Of a stretch of 11,556 bases of DNA, positions 1 to 7,700 are shown piece by piece. The first letter of the stretch is position 1. Each line of letters opens with the position of its first letter. A program made the translations under genes and the position numbers. The notes beneath the pieces were generated by a model. The model ran no database searches. It worked only from the letters and a program-made list of their open reading frames with translations, and was not told where the DNA came from. The DNA comes from Robiginitomaculum sp. (GTDB lineage: Bacteria > Pseudomonadota > Alphaproteobacteria > Caulobacterales > Maricaulaceae), in NCBI GenBank assembly GCA_026982235.1, contig JALSHM010000398.1, positions 1-11,556 on the forward strand, written 5' to 3'.

Positions 1-1505
1 ATGGCGCAGCAGTGCAAATGACGGCTGGTAAGACTTTGGGCCCCTTGGAACGACCCGCTATTTCCGCACGCTATAACCGGACGCAAAGTGGGGTATTTGC
101 TAAGAATGGTAATGATACATCTACGGATACATATGGGGTATCAGTCAATACGTCCTTGCGTAAGGTTGGAACCAATATTTCCGCCGACTATACGGCCTAT
201 TCACAAAGATTGGCTGATGGTAGCACCGAAACAGGTGACCAATTAACGGCGCGTATTTACCAAGACACTAAATATGTAACCGGGCGTGGGCAATATATAT
301 CATCTCGCAAGGGGAGTGCAGCGCGTATAAACCGATTTGATGCGCAACTTATGGCAAAGCCATATAAATTGAGCCTAGCCAAAGATGCCACCCTATCAAT
401 TGCCCCATCCGTGTCCGGTTCTTGGAGCAAAGACAGTAATTATGTGCGCGGCGGTGTAGTCGCAAACCTTAACTCGGGGCAATTATTGGGCAAGAAAACC
501 AAATTGACGGCAAGTATGGGGGTGTTGCAGAACTTTTCAGGCGAAGTTACTGATAAATCAGACAAATTCCTTACGGTATCCTTGGGGAGAGAACTTAAAA
601 TCAATAAAAACCTGTCCATGGGACTATCATACCGTAATAGCTTGCAAGGGGATCAACGGCTTGGGATATTCTTGGACGGGCGGTTCGATTTCAATGAAAA
701 GCGGAAATTCCGCGCAAGTGAAGAAGGGCGTGGTGTGCTTAAGGGCAGGGCGTTCCTCGATAAAAATCGCGATGGCATTAAACAAGAAGATGAGCCAGGC
801 ATTGGCGGCGCCCTTATCCGTGTGCGGCAATCTAGTCTAAGCCTGCGCACAGATGCGGCTGGTTATTTCACCATTCAAAACATTAAAGTTGGTATTCATG
901 AACTACAAATAGATGGGCGGAGCTTGCCGCTTGGATATAGTTTGGCAGAGAATGTCTCGACCAAAGCCAGTATTCATGATGGTCATATTACGGATTTAAT
1001 GTTGCCAATCGTGCAGCGCGGCCAAATTCGCGGTTTCGCTTTTATCGACGAAAACGGGGACGGGGCGCATAATAAGGGCGAAAAGCGGCTGGAGGGCGCA
1101 CGCCTGTCTCTAACGGATACATCCGATTCAAAGTATCATTTTGAAATTCATGCATCAAGTTTTGGGCAATATGCATTTGATGATTTGCCTGCAGGAGAAT
1201 ATGAGCTGGTCATCATGAAAACAAATTCACCTCTGGGTGAGCCATCGCCTGAGCCAGTAATTATCAATCTAGCAGAGAGAGATGACCTCATGGCTCGAAT
1301 CAATATAGCCGCCATAAGCACCGAACCAGCAACTGAGCCAGTGCTAAGGGCTGAACAGAATTCTGAACCTGTCACCATGAAAGGTAAACCCGATAACGGT
1401 GTGCAGGACAGAATAGGAGGGCTTGGAGAAGAAATCCCGCCGCCGGACATACCAGACAACAATATTCCCAGTTCTAAGGATGTTGTGGTCAGTCCGATGC
1501 CGTAA
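1..1505 (+). CDS. Partial surface/outer-membrane protein: beta-strand barrel-like region plus two SdrD/B-type Ca-binding repeats
   Basis: The gene is 5'-truncated: the frame is open from the first base, and the GTG at 12 is only the first possible start inside the window. Residue numbers count from that GTG. Residues about 15-230 are alternating polar/hydrophobic strands ending in aromatic or hydrophobic residues with short Gly/Asp/Asn turns, as in an outer-membrane beta-barrel. Two related domains follow, about 241-330 and 337-405. Each opens with G-x-a-F-(L/I)-D and an Asp-rich loop (DKNRDG at 250, DENGDG at 346), then a second acidic stretch (E-D-E-P; K-G-E), and later G-Y-F or G-Q-Y-x-F and G-x-(H/Y)-E-L. 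This is the SdrD B-like/carboxypeptidase regulatory-like fold, known to bind Ca2+. The tail (about 430-497) is rich in Pro, Glu and Asp and ends in SPMP, not a barrel-type aromatic residue. The position after a barrel also recalls the periplasmic end of fimbrial ushers. Function is unproven; envelope location is inferred. Confidence 0.7.
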   Translation, partial: GAAVQMTAGKTLGPLERPAISARYNRTQSGVFAKNGNDTSTDTYGVSVNTSLRKVGTNISADYTAYSQRLADGSTETGDQLTARIYQDTKYVTGRGQYISSRKGSAARINRFDAQLMAKPYKLSLAKDATLSIAPSVSGSWSKDSNYVRGGVVANLNSGQLLGKKTKLTASMGVLQNFSGEVTDKSDKFLTVSLGRELKINKNLSMGLSYRNSLQGDQRLGIFLDGRFDFNEKRKFRASEEGRGVLKGRAFLDKNRDGIKQEDEPGIGGALIRVRQSSLSLRTDAAGYFTIQNIKVGIHELQIDGRSLPLGYSLAENVSTKASIHDGHITDLMLPIVQRGQIRGFAFIDENGDGAHNKGEKRLEGARLSLTDTSDSKYHFEIHASSFGQYAFDDLPAGEYELVIMKTNSPLGEPSPEPVIINLAERDDLMARINIAAISTEPATEPVLRAEQNSEPVTMKGKPDNGVQDRIGGLGEEIPPPDIPDNNIPSSKDVVVSPMP

Positions 1506-1534
1506 TTCTTCTTGGTACCCCCATTCACTAACTA

Positions 1535-1567
1535 AGGCGGTCTCGCAAGAGACCGCCTCTTTTTTTT
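1535..1567 (+). terminator. Strong intrinsic terminator
   Basis: A perfect 10-bp GC-rich stem (1535-1544 with 1549-1558) closes a GCAA tetraloop (1545-1548), a GNRA loop on a C-G pair that is unusually stable. It is followed by a T-run (1560-1567, after TC). It lies 30 nt after the stop codon of the left-edge gene and ends its transcript. On the minus strand there is no T-run on the other side of the stem, so it works in one direction only. It is not an obvious terminator for the convergent bactofilin gene. Confidence 0.93.
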
Positions 1568-1684
1568 AAATCTTTTTTTGAATTTGGGGCAATCCCACAA
1601 TATGTGTATTTCGCCAAATAAATGGCTCAATTTCTGGAGGTTATTATCTGTCAGCCCTGCATCAGGCTATATGCCAAGGTGGCG

Positions 1685-2125
1685 TTAAGACTTAGACTTG
1701 CTCGGAGCGCCTGCGGGTTTGGTTTTACGGGTACATTTTCCGTCAAAGAATGCACCATTGGCGATTGTCAGATGGTCTTGGATGAGGTCTGCAAGGACGT
1801 TGGCAGTTTCAGCCATTTCAATAGTGCCAGCATCAACCTTACCTGTGACTTTGCCGCGTATTAACACTTTACCCGCAGTAATTTTACCATTTACCGAGCC
1901 TTGCTCGCCGATGGTTAGCGTTGTGGCTTTAATATTGCCCTCAAGGCGGCCTTCGACTTGTACGTCGCCGTCTGTGCTGATTTCGCCTGTTATGACCAAA
2001 TCACGGCTTAAGATAGAGGGCGCATTAGAGGCTTTGGCGCGCACAGGCGGGGCAGCTTTTTTGCCAGAATCGGCTGGCTTGCCTGAAGATGTTGGTTTTG
2101 CGGATGGTTGGGTTTTACTGAACAT
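1685..2125 (-). CDS. Bactofilin (polymer-forming cytoskeletal protein)
   Basis: This 146-residue protein has the layout of a bactofilin (PF04519, formerly DUF583). A disordered Lys/Ser/Pro/Ala-rich N-terminal tail (1-35) precedes a core of short repeated beta-helix turns (about 36-132) with regular V/I-x-G-x-(I/V) rungs such as ITGEIS, VQVEGRLEGNI, GSVNGKI and VLIRGKVTGKV. A short basic tail closes it. Bactofilins self-assemble without nucleotides into membrane-associated filaments that place cell-wall enzymes. The N-terminus starts MFSK, like the membrane-binding N-terminus recalled for Caulobacter BacA. Its ATG lies inside the end of the upstream M23 peptidase gene (11-nt overlap in a different frame). 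It lacks a strong ribosome site, so translation is probably coupled to the peptidase. The family call is secure; the choice of paralogue (BacA-like or other) is not. Confidence 0.95.
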   Translation of the reverse strand: MFSKTQPSAKPTSSGKPADSGKKAAPPVRAKASNAPSILSRDLVITGEISTDGDVQVEGRLEGNIKATTLTIGEQGSVNGKITAGKVLIRGKVTGKVDAGTIEMAETANVLADLIQDHLTIANGAFFDGKCTRKTKPAGAPSKSKS

Positions 2126-3341
2126 ATTGGCCGGCTTTCATAAATAGTTTTGGATTATAGGTACGATCTTCAAATATCACTTCATAGTGTAGATGTGTAC
2201 TTGTAGACCGACCCGACGACCCCATGCCAGCGATTTTTTCGCCTTTTTCAACTTTTTGCCCACGTTTTACATAAGTTTTTTCCAAATGTGCATAGCGAGT
2301 CTTAAATCCGTGCCCGTGATCAATTTCGACTACAAGCCCATAGCCCGATCTACGTCCTGCAAATTTTACTTTCCCATCTGCCGTAGCAACAATTGGTGCA
2401 AGCCTGTAAGAGGCAATGTCCATGCCAGAGTGCATAGTCTGGCGTTTGGTAAACGGGTCTTTGCGAATGCCGTAAGCACTGGTTACATAGTTTTCCGCAT
2501 CGATAGGAAAAGCGAGTGGAGTGGACTTTAGAGCCTGCTCCAAAGCCGCCACTTCTGCTGAGCGCGCTTTAATACTGTCAAGCCGTGGTAAAAACTTCCC
2601 ATATTTAATGAGGGGTTTTTCACCTAGTTCAATAAGTGGGCCGCCCATACCGCCACTACCGTTCTCTAAGATTTTTTCCAAGGGTACTCCGGTTGAGCGA
2701 AGAACAGCTCTTGCCGTTTCAATACGATTTTGAATTTTCTCTTCGCCGCTCATCAAAATTTTGTTTTGGTCTAGCTCAAGGTTGACCAAGGCAGCATCTA
2801 ACACAGTACCTGTAGTCATGCCGTTATATTTGCCGAATGGTACACGAGGCTGACGGTCTATTACATCGGCAATTGCTGGTGACATCAAAATTTCACTGGA
2901 TGCATATTGTGTCGGGTTCAGTTCTTCGGGCGTGGGTACGATACCGCCTTGCGTAATCATGTTTACGATTGTGTTGTGCTTGTCTTCGAAATGCTGGGCC
3001 GCGAGCTCAAATTGCCCTTGTTGCTTGGCCAACAATTCCCTAGCATCTTGTTCTTGCGCTTCAATGTCGACCATATAGCGTTCATACTGGGCTTTTTGCA
3101 CCATCAATTCTTTGGTTGACGAACGCAACGGGCTTTGCCCCCATAAAACATTGAAAAATGTAAATAAAAGCCATAAAGCGGTCAACAATGCAGCTGCAAC
3201 GATGAATAATTGCGCGCGGGTTGTTAGAATGAAATAATCTACACGCCCACCAGTTCTATGAATAAACTGGCGCTCTGGGAACGTCTTTAATGTCCGTTCT
3301 TTAAGTTCCGCTTTAAAGCTTGATGGTGTTATCCCTAGCAT
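2115..3341 (-). CDS. Membrane-anchored M23 peptidoglycan endopeptidase, bactofilin partner (LmdC-like)
   Basis: The 408-residue protein has a cytoplasmic leader (1-43), one transmembrane helix (about 45-67), a periplasmic coiled coil rich in Glu, Gln and Ala (about 76-125), a linker, and a C-terminal M23/LytM domain (about 283-400). The zinc ligands of an active M23 enzyme are all present: H304 and D308 (HSGMD), H385 in HLH, and catalytic H352 (YAHL) and H383. It should cleave peptide cross-links of peptidoglycan in the periplasm. The leader holds FPERQFIHRTGGRV (21-34), an ERQ-x3-R-x2-G-x-V motif known from alphaproteobacterial M23 proteins. M23 peptidases encoded beside bactofilins, such as LmdC of Hyphomonas neptunium, are recruited through their cytoplasmic end. 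The start has a GGGGA site just upstream. The 3' end overlaps the bactofilin gene, so the two form one unit. Confidence 0.93.
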   Translation of the reverse strand: MLGITPSSFKAELKERTLKTFPERQFIHRTGGRVDYFILTTRAQLFIVAAALLTALWLLFTFFNVLWGQSPLRSSTKELMVQKAQYERYMVDIEAQEQDARELLAKQQGQFELAAQHFEDKHNTIVNMITQGGIVPTPEELNPTQYASSEILMSPAIADVIDRQPRVPFGKYNGMTTGTVLDAALVNLELDQNKILMSGEEKIQNRIETARAVLRSTGVPLEKILENGSGGMGGPLIELGEKPLIKYGKFLPRLDSIKARSAEVAALEQALKSTPLAFPIDAENYVTSAYGIRKDPFTKRQTMHSGMDIASYRLAPIVATADGKVKFAGRRSGYGLVVEIDHGHGFKTRYAHLEKTYVKRGQKVEKGEKIAGMGSSGRSTSTHLHYEVIFEDRTYNPKLFMKAGQYVQ

Positions 3342-3367
3342 GTTTCCCCGATTTTATGATGTGTCTA

Positions 3368-3411
3368 ATCATAGATTTGAGCATAGGACGGAATATTTAA
3401 CAAGGTTTCAA
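3368..3411 (-). promoter_or_regulatory. Candidate promoter of the M23-bactofilin operon with a CtrA-like box
   Basis: On the minus strand, TATGAT (3373-3368, five of six matches to a -10 box) sits about 27 nt before the peptidase ATG, leaving room for a short leader with a GGGGA ribosome site (3350-3346). Upstream lies TTGA-N7-TTAA (3411-3397), one base short of the CtrA consensus TTAA-N7-TTAA and near where a -35 element would be. No good -35 hexamer is seen. The surrounding 142-nt gap holds no gene and is AT-rich. Confidence 0.3.
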
Positions 3412-3483
3412 GAAAAAACCAGCATTATTATGAAAAAAACAAGAATTTAATCTTTCGCGAATTACATAAAGGTGCTGGGCAAC

Positions 3484-4284
3484 TTATGGTGCGTAAAATG
3501 TACTCGGAATTCCCGCTAATGCCCGTGCCGCGTCGTTAAATGGCGGTTTTAACGTGCCTTTATAGTATTTTTTCAAGAGCGATTTAAATGTTTCCTCGGG
3601 GTTTAATTGCTCCGAATGGCAGATATGCATGAACCAATATGTGCCAATTGCAACGTGGGGAATTTCTTCATCGTAAATAATACCGAGAATCACTGCGCTT
3701 TCTTTATCGCCGACGCTCTTTAATTTGTGAATCATGGTCGGCGTTACATCAAGCCCGCGCGCCTCCAAAACCATTGGGGCAACGACCAGTCTGGCAGCAA
3801 GGTCTTTTGAAGTGGTCAGAGCCGCTTCCCATAATCCGTTGTGGGCGGGAAGTTGGCCGTAAAAACCATCTAGATTCACAAGGCGGTCATTCACCATGGT
3901 GAAATGCCGTGCTTCATCGTCGCAAACGCCGACCCAATCGTTAATAAAGTCCCGGCGCTTATCATCTGCGATACGCGGACTGCTGGCATAACGCGCCAGC
4001 ATATCTGCGGCGAGGTTTATGGCGTTGAACTCTATATGGGCAATGGCATGTATCAGTGCAGCCCGACCTTCGATTGTGCCCAGGCGCCTGCGCTTAACAG
4101 TTTGGGGGCTGACCAGTTCTGGTTTTTCTGGTCGTCCAGGCGCACGGGGTATTTGTGTGTCACATGCGCCACCAATCTGTAAGCGGCCATCCCGCCATAA
4201 TTCTGCCATTTCGTGAGCGGCAGCCACTTTTTCGGCTGGCTCGGCGGCGCGTAAGACGTCTATAGCTTTTCGCTGGATATTCAT
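3484..4284 (-). CDS. DUF455 ferritin-like protein
   Basis: The 266-residue protein matches the DUF455 (PF04305) family of ferritin-like four-helix proteins. Likely di-metal ligands are visible in order: H83/E85 in HAIAHIEFNAIN, E124 and H127 (DDEARHF, an ExxH), E174 (LEARG), and E207 and H210 (DEEIPH, a second ExxH). Such spacing is typical of di-iron carboxylate proteins. The family lies near the tRNA hydroxylase MiaE in fold, but the substrate of DUF455 proteins is not established, so no reaction is assigned. There is no signal peptide or membrane segment, so it should be cytoplasmic. Its ATG is 5 nt after the peroxiredoxin stop codon with no clear ribosome site between, which points to one mRNA and coupled translation. 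The pairing with a peroxidase suggests a link to iron or oxidative stress (inference). Confidence 0.88.
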   Translation of the reverse strand: MNIQRKAIDVLRAAEPAEKVAAAHEMAELWRDGRLQIGGACDTQIPRAPGRPEKPELVSPQTVKRRRLGTIEGRAALIHAIAHIEFNAINLAADMLARYASSPRIADDKRRDFINDWVGVCDDEARHFTMVNDRLVNLDGFYGQLPAHNGLWEAALTTSKDLAARLVVAPMVLEARGLDVTPTMIHKLKSVGDKESAVILGIIYDEEIPHVAIGTYWFMHICHSEQLNPEETFKSLLKKYYKGTLKPPFNDAARALAGIPSTFYAP

Positions 4285-4289
4285 TTGAG

Positions 4290-4748
4290 TTAGATAGATT
4301 GAGCAGCTTCTAAAACCGCCTCTACATGGCCTTTAACTCGGACTTTGCGCCAGATTTGTGCAATCTTGCCGTCTGTACCGATCAGGAAGGTTGAGCGTTC
4401 AATACCCATATATTCACGGCCATAGAGTTTTTTCAAAACCCAAACTCCGTAGGCTTCGCAGACTTTCCCCTCTTCATCAGCGGCCAGAGTGATTTTTAGG
4501 TCATGCTTAGCGATGAATTTGTCGTGACGGGCTACGGAATCCTTGGAAATACCAATTATTTTCACTCCAAGTGCATCAAAGTCTTTTTTAAGCGTGCTAA
4601 ACCCTATAGCTTCAGTGGTACAGCCCGGCGTCATATCTTTGGGATAAAAAAACAGGACAACCATGTTTGTATGTAAATTCGACAATGTAATTTCACCTTC
4701 ACCATCCGTAGGTAAAGTAAAGTCGGGTGCAATTTGGCCTATTTCCAT
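4290..4748 (-). CDS. bcp: Peroxiredoxin, Bcp/PrxQ type (thiol peroxidase)
   Basis: The 152-residue protein has the full thioredoxin-like AhpC/TSA fold of Bcp. The peroxidatic cysteine is C43 in YPKDMTPGCTTEA (35-47), with the conserved Pro and Thr of the Px3TxxC active site. The family signature G-I-E-R-S-T-F-L-I (115-123) is intact. It reduces H2O2 and organic hydroperoxides in the cytoplasm with electrons from thioredoxin or glutathione systems. The resolving cysteine that E. coli Bcp has five residues after the peroxidatic one is Ile (I48), and the alternative helix-3 position used by Xylella PrxQ appears to be Ile (I79). The only other cysteine is C97. It may therefore work as a 1-Cys enzyme or use C97. 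It starts a minus-strand unit with the DUF455 gene and is divergent from the AsmA-like gene. Confidence 0.95.
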   Translation of the reverse strand: MEIGQIAPDFTLPTDGEGEITLSNLHTNMVVLFFYPKDMTPGCTTEAIGFSTLKKDFDALGVKIIGISKDSVARHDKFIAKHDLKITLAADEEGKVCEAYGVWVLKKLYGREYMGIERSTFLIGTDGKIAQIWRKVRVKGHVEAVLEAAQSI

Positions 4749-4754
4749 GATAGT

Positions 4755-4760
4755 CTTCCT
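4755..4760 (-). promoter_or_regulatory. Ribosome binding site of bcp
   Basis: AGGAAG on the minus strand lies 6 nt before the ATG at 4748. This good Shine-Dalgarno match supports that start. It occupies part of the 30-nt gap between the divergent starts, so any bcp promoter must lie inside the first codons of the opposite gene. Confidence 0.75.
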
Positions 4761-4778
4761 ATATTATTTGGCTGTCCT

Positions 4779-7700
4779 ATGAGCGAAAATAAAACTCAAG
4801 ACAAGTCCTCGATTGACAAGCCGAAGATAGACAAGAAATCAACGACAAATGCAAGCGATACAGTTGTTATACGCTCTTGGTTTGTAAGTATATTGTTTGA
4901 ATTTAGCAGTGTTGTGTTGTCACTGGCTATTATATGGCTTGCCGGTCTTGGTATTTTAATGAACCGGACTTCGGTAAACTTGTCTTTCGTCAAGCCCCAT
5001 TATGAGCATTGGTTTTCGCAAGCATTCGACGGAAAAACCACCGAAATTGACAGCTATTCGGCTCGTTGGCTCAAAGAACGCCGCGTGATCGAGATCAGAG
5101 CCAAAGGTATACGCATACGGGATAAGGATGGTGGTAAACAGATTCTTGAGGGGGTTAGCGGTGAGTTTCGTTTCCGGAATAATTTATTGTCGGTGCCGGA
5201 AATCGTACGTTTAAATATTATAGGTGGTGCGCTCACCATTATTCGTGACGCAGACAAACGGGTGCAAGTGTCTTTGGGGACACCTGCCGCTTCTGGGAAT
5301 GTTGGCGCATTGTGGCAATCCGAAGTCGGGACAACGGGCAGTAATTTGTTGGAGAAAATTGAAAGCATCACGGTAAATTCCGCCGATATTTATTACCAAG
5401 ATGAATATAATGGCCTTGATTTGACGTTTTTGCATATAGACGGAACATTCAGATTTTTAGGTGGGGAAATCCTTCTGGATACGGTCGGCGTTTTAGATAT
5501 GGATGGCGAAAGCCAGGCAGCATTTGAATTACAACTGAAAACCACGCCTGACCTTCAGGTTTTTAATGGTGACTTAGCGGTCAACAATCTGGTGCCTGCG
5601 CAGATTGCACCCATGCGCGGTTCTGTCTCTATCCTGTCAAAATTAGACGCGCCCCTAGATTTAACCGCCACGGTTACATCTGCTGAGGACGGCAGTATTC
5701 AAGATTTAAAACTAAACCTGATAGCAGGAGAGGGGCAATTGAAAACAGGCGCGAGCTATAAACCGTTTTCATATGCACGTATAGCCGCACATTATGACCA
5801 TGATGCTAAAAACATCCAAGTTCAGGCTTTGGATATTGAAAGCGAAGCACTTAATATTATGGCATCTGGCAGCGTGAAAAATCCAGTGGGCGGGGTCAAT
5901 GATTTATTAGTTAAGCCTATTGAGTTTACCTTGAATATTGCAAGTGCGCGCCTCGATCCCGGCCAAAAATTTGATGGCCCTTTATCGGTTAAAGACAGCA
6001 AAATGGCCGGCAAGGTTTCACTGAAAACGCGCAGTGTAAATCTTGAGACGATTGCTTTGGACTTTGGCACATTTCAAACAAATTTATCGGCGGGTTTGAC
6101 CAGGAATAGTGAAGGTGTGATTACCAGCATCACTGCGAATGGTGTTGTAGATGGTGTTATGAGCCGTGACCAATTGTTGGGTTTTTGGCCACACGAATTT
6201 GCACTTGGTGGGCGGAATTGGATAAAAAATTCCCTAAAATCCGGCCAGATTTTCAACCTTAAAATACAGGCCAATTTGGATGCTGATGATATCAAGAATC
6301 AGGTAATAGCTAATGATAACCTAACCTTGCGCTATGATGTTAAAGGCGCAAATGTGCAATTTATGCGTAAAATGCCTTGGGTAAGGGATGGCGCAGGTTA
6401 TGGCGTCTTACAGGGAAATGGAAATACATTTTATATTACAAGCGGGCGGGTCGATGGCCTTGTGATAAATAAAGGGCAAGTTACTATTCCGAAATTCCTA
6501 CCATTCGGTGATGATTTCACCATTGAGTTAAACGGGGCGGGCACGGTCGCGGAAATGCTACGTGTAAGTAATTTTCCACCGTTCGAGTTTTCCAAAAACT
6601 ACGGTATTAACCCCAAGGATTTCGGGGGCGTGGGGGTGATTGATTTGCATATCACACGGCCACTTTTGGTGAATTTTGATCAAAAGCGTATTTTATACAA
6701 CCTGTCCGGTGATTTTACCGAGGTCAATATCCCGATTGGTATCGGTGCCCATAAATTAAATGGCGGACAGATGCATTTGCGTGCCGATAAAGACGGTATC
6801 ACAGTTTCAGGGCCGATTAAACTGGGTAAATGGCAAACGACACTGGACTGGGCTAAGCCCCTTAAATACCAAGATATACCCGCAAAATATACATTGGTTG
6901 GAACAATAGCGCGTGATGATTTAGATGCGTTCGGCATCGGCCTTAGGCGACATTTTGGCGGCGAGATTGGCCTGCATATTAGCGGTGAAGGTGACGGCCT
7001 TGCCGTAAGGCAGGCGGATATATTTGCCAATTTCAACCAAGCCGAAGTTAATATAGGCAGGTTGTGGCATAAACCCAAAAACACCAAAGGCAAACTTAGT
7101 GGGCGTTTAGTTTTGGTGCCAGGTGGCGGTGGCCGTATTGAAAATCTGGCCATAAATTCCCAAGGCCTTGAGATAAAGGGGCAGGTCGCCCTAGCACAAA
7201 ATTTTCGTTTGATTTCTTTGGATTTAGATAGTGCAAAAATAGCGGATTTATTGGATGCCAAGATTACTGCAAAACCAACCAGGGCAGGGGGCCTATCGGT
7301 TGGAATGGACGGCAATTATTTCAACATCGCTCCGTGGGTTAATAAGGCGTTTGAGACACAGTCCAGTTCAGTAGCAGCTCCGATAAATCTAACCGCACGG
7401 TTGAACAAAATTTATCTGGACGAAAATTATATATTGACAAATGCCCAGGCAGAATTTGCCCATGACGGCAATAATATTACCAATGCTCTCCTCCGAGGCT
7501 TGACAAAAGACGGCGAATTTTTGGCCAAAATCGGGGCGCCGACTACGGGGCATAGCCGTTCCGTCCGCGTGGAAATACCTGATGCATCTGTCGCAATGCT
7601 CGCCCTTTTGGGACTAAACAGTATTGAGGGCGGCAAGTTGGAGATTGCCGGCAAATTACCCCCAAGCGGACAAAAGGGTGGATTGTCCGGACATGCAAGA

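Noticed and set aside
1653..1668. AGCC/GGCT hairpin as a terminator for the bactofilin
   Set aside because: It is only a 4-bp stem with an 8-nt loop and no T-run on the minus strand. No terminator for that gene is convincing.
1622..1864. 80-codon plus-strand open frame in the convergent region
   Set aside because: Most of it is antisense to the bactofilin. It shows no family resemblance, and composition does not support coding.
1698..2147. 149-codon plus-strand open frame opposite the bactofilin
   Set aside because: It is a shadow of the bactofilin gene, whose family identity is clear. Its protein shows no recognisable domain and has no ribosome site.
4734..4778. In-frame TTG start adding 15 residues to the AsmA-like protein
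   Set aside because: It lies inside the first codons of bcp, has no ribosome site, and puts an unlikely hydrophobic stretch before the charged N-terminus. ATG at 4779 is simpler.
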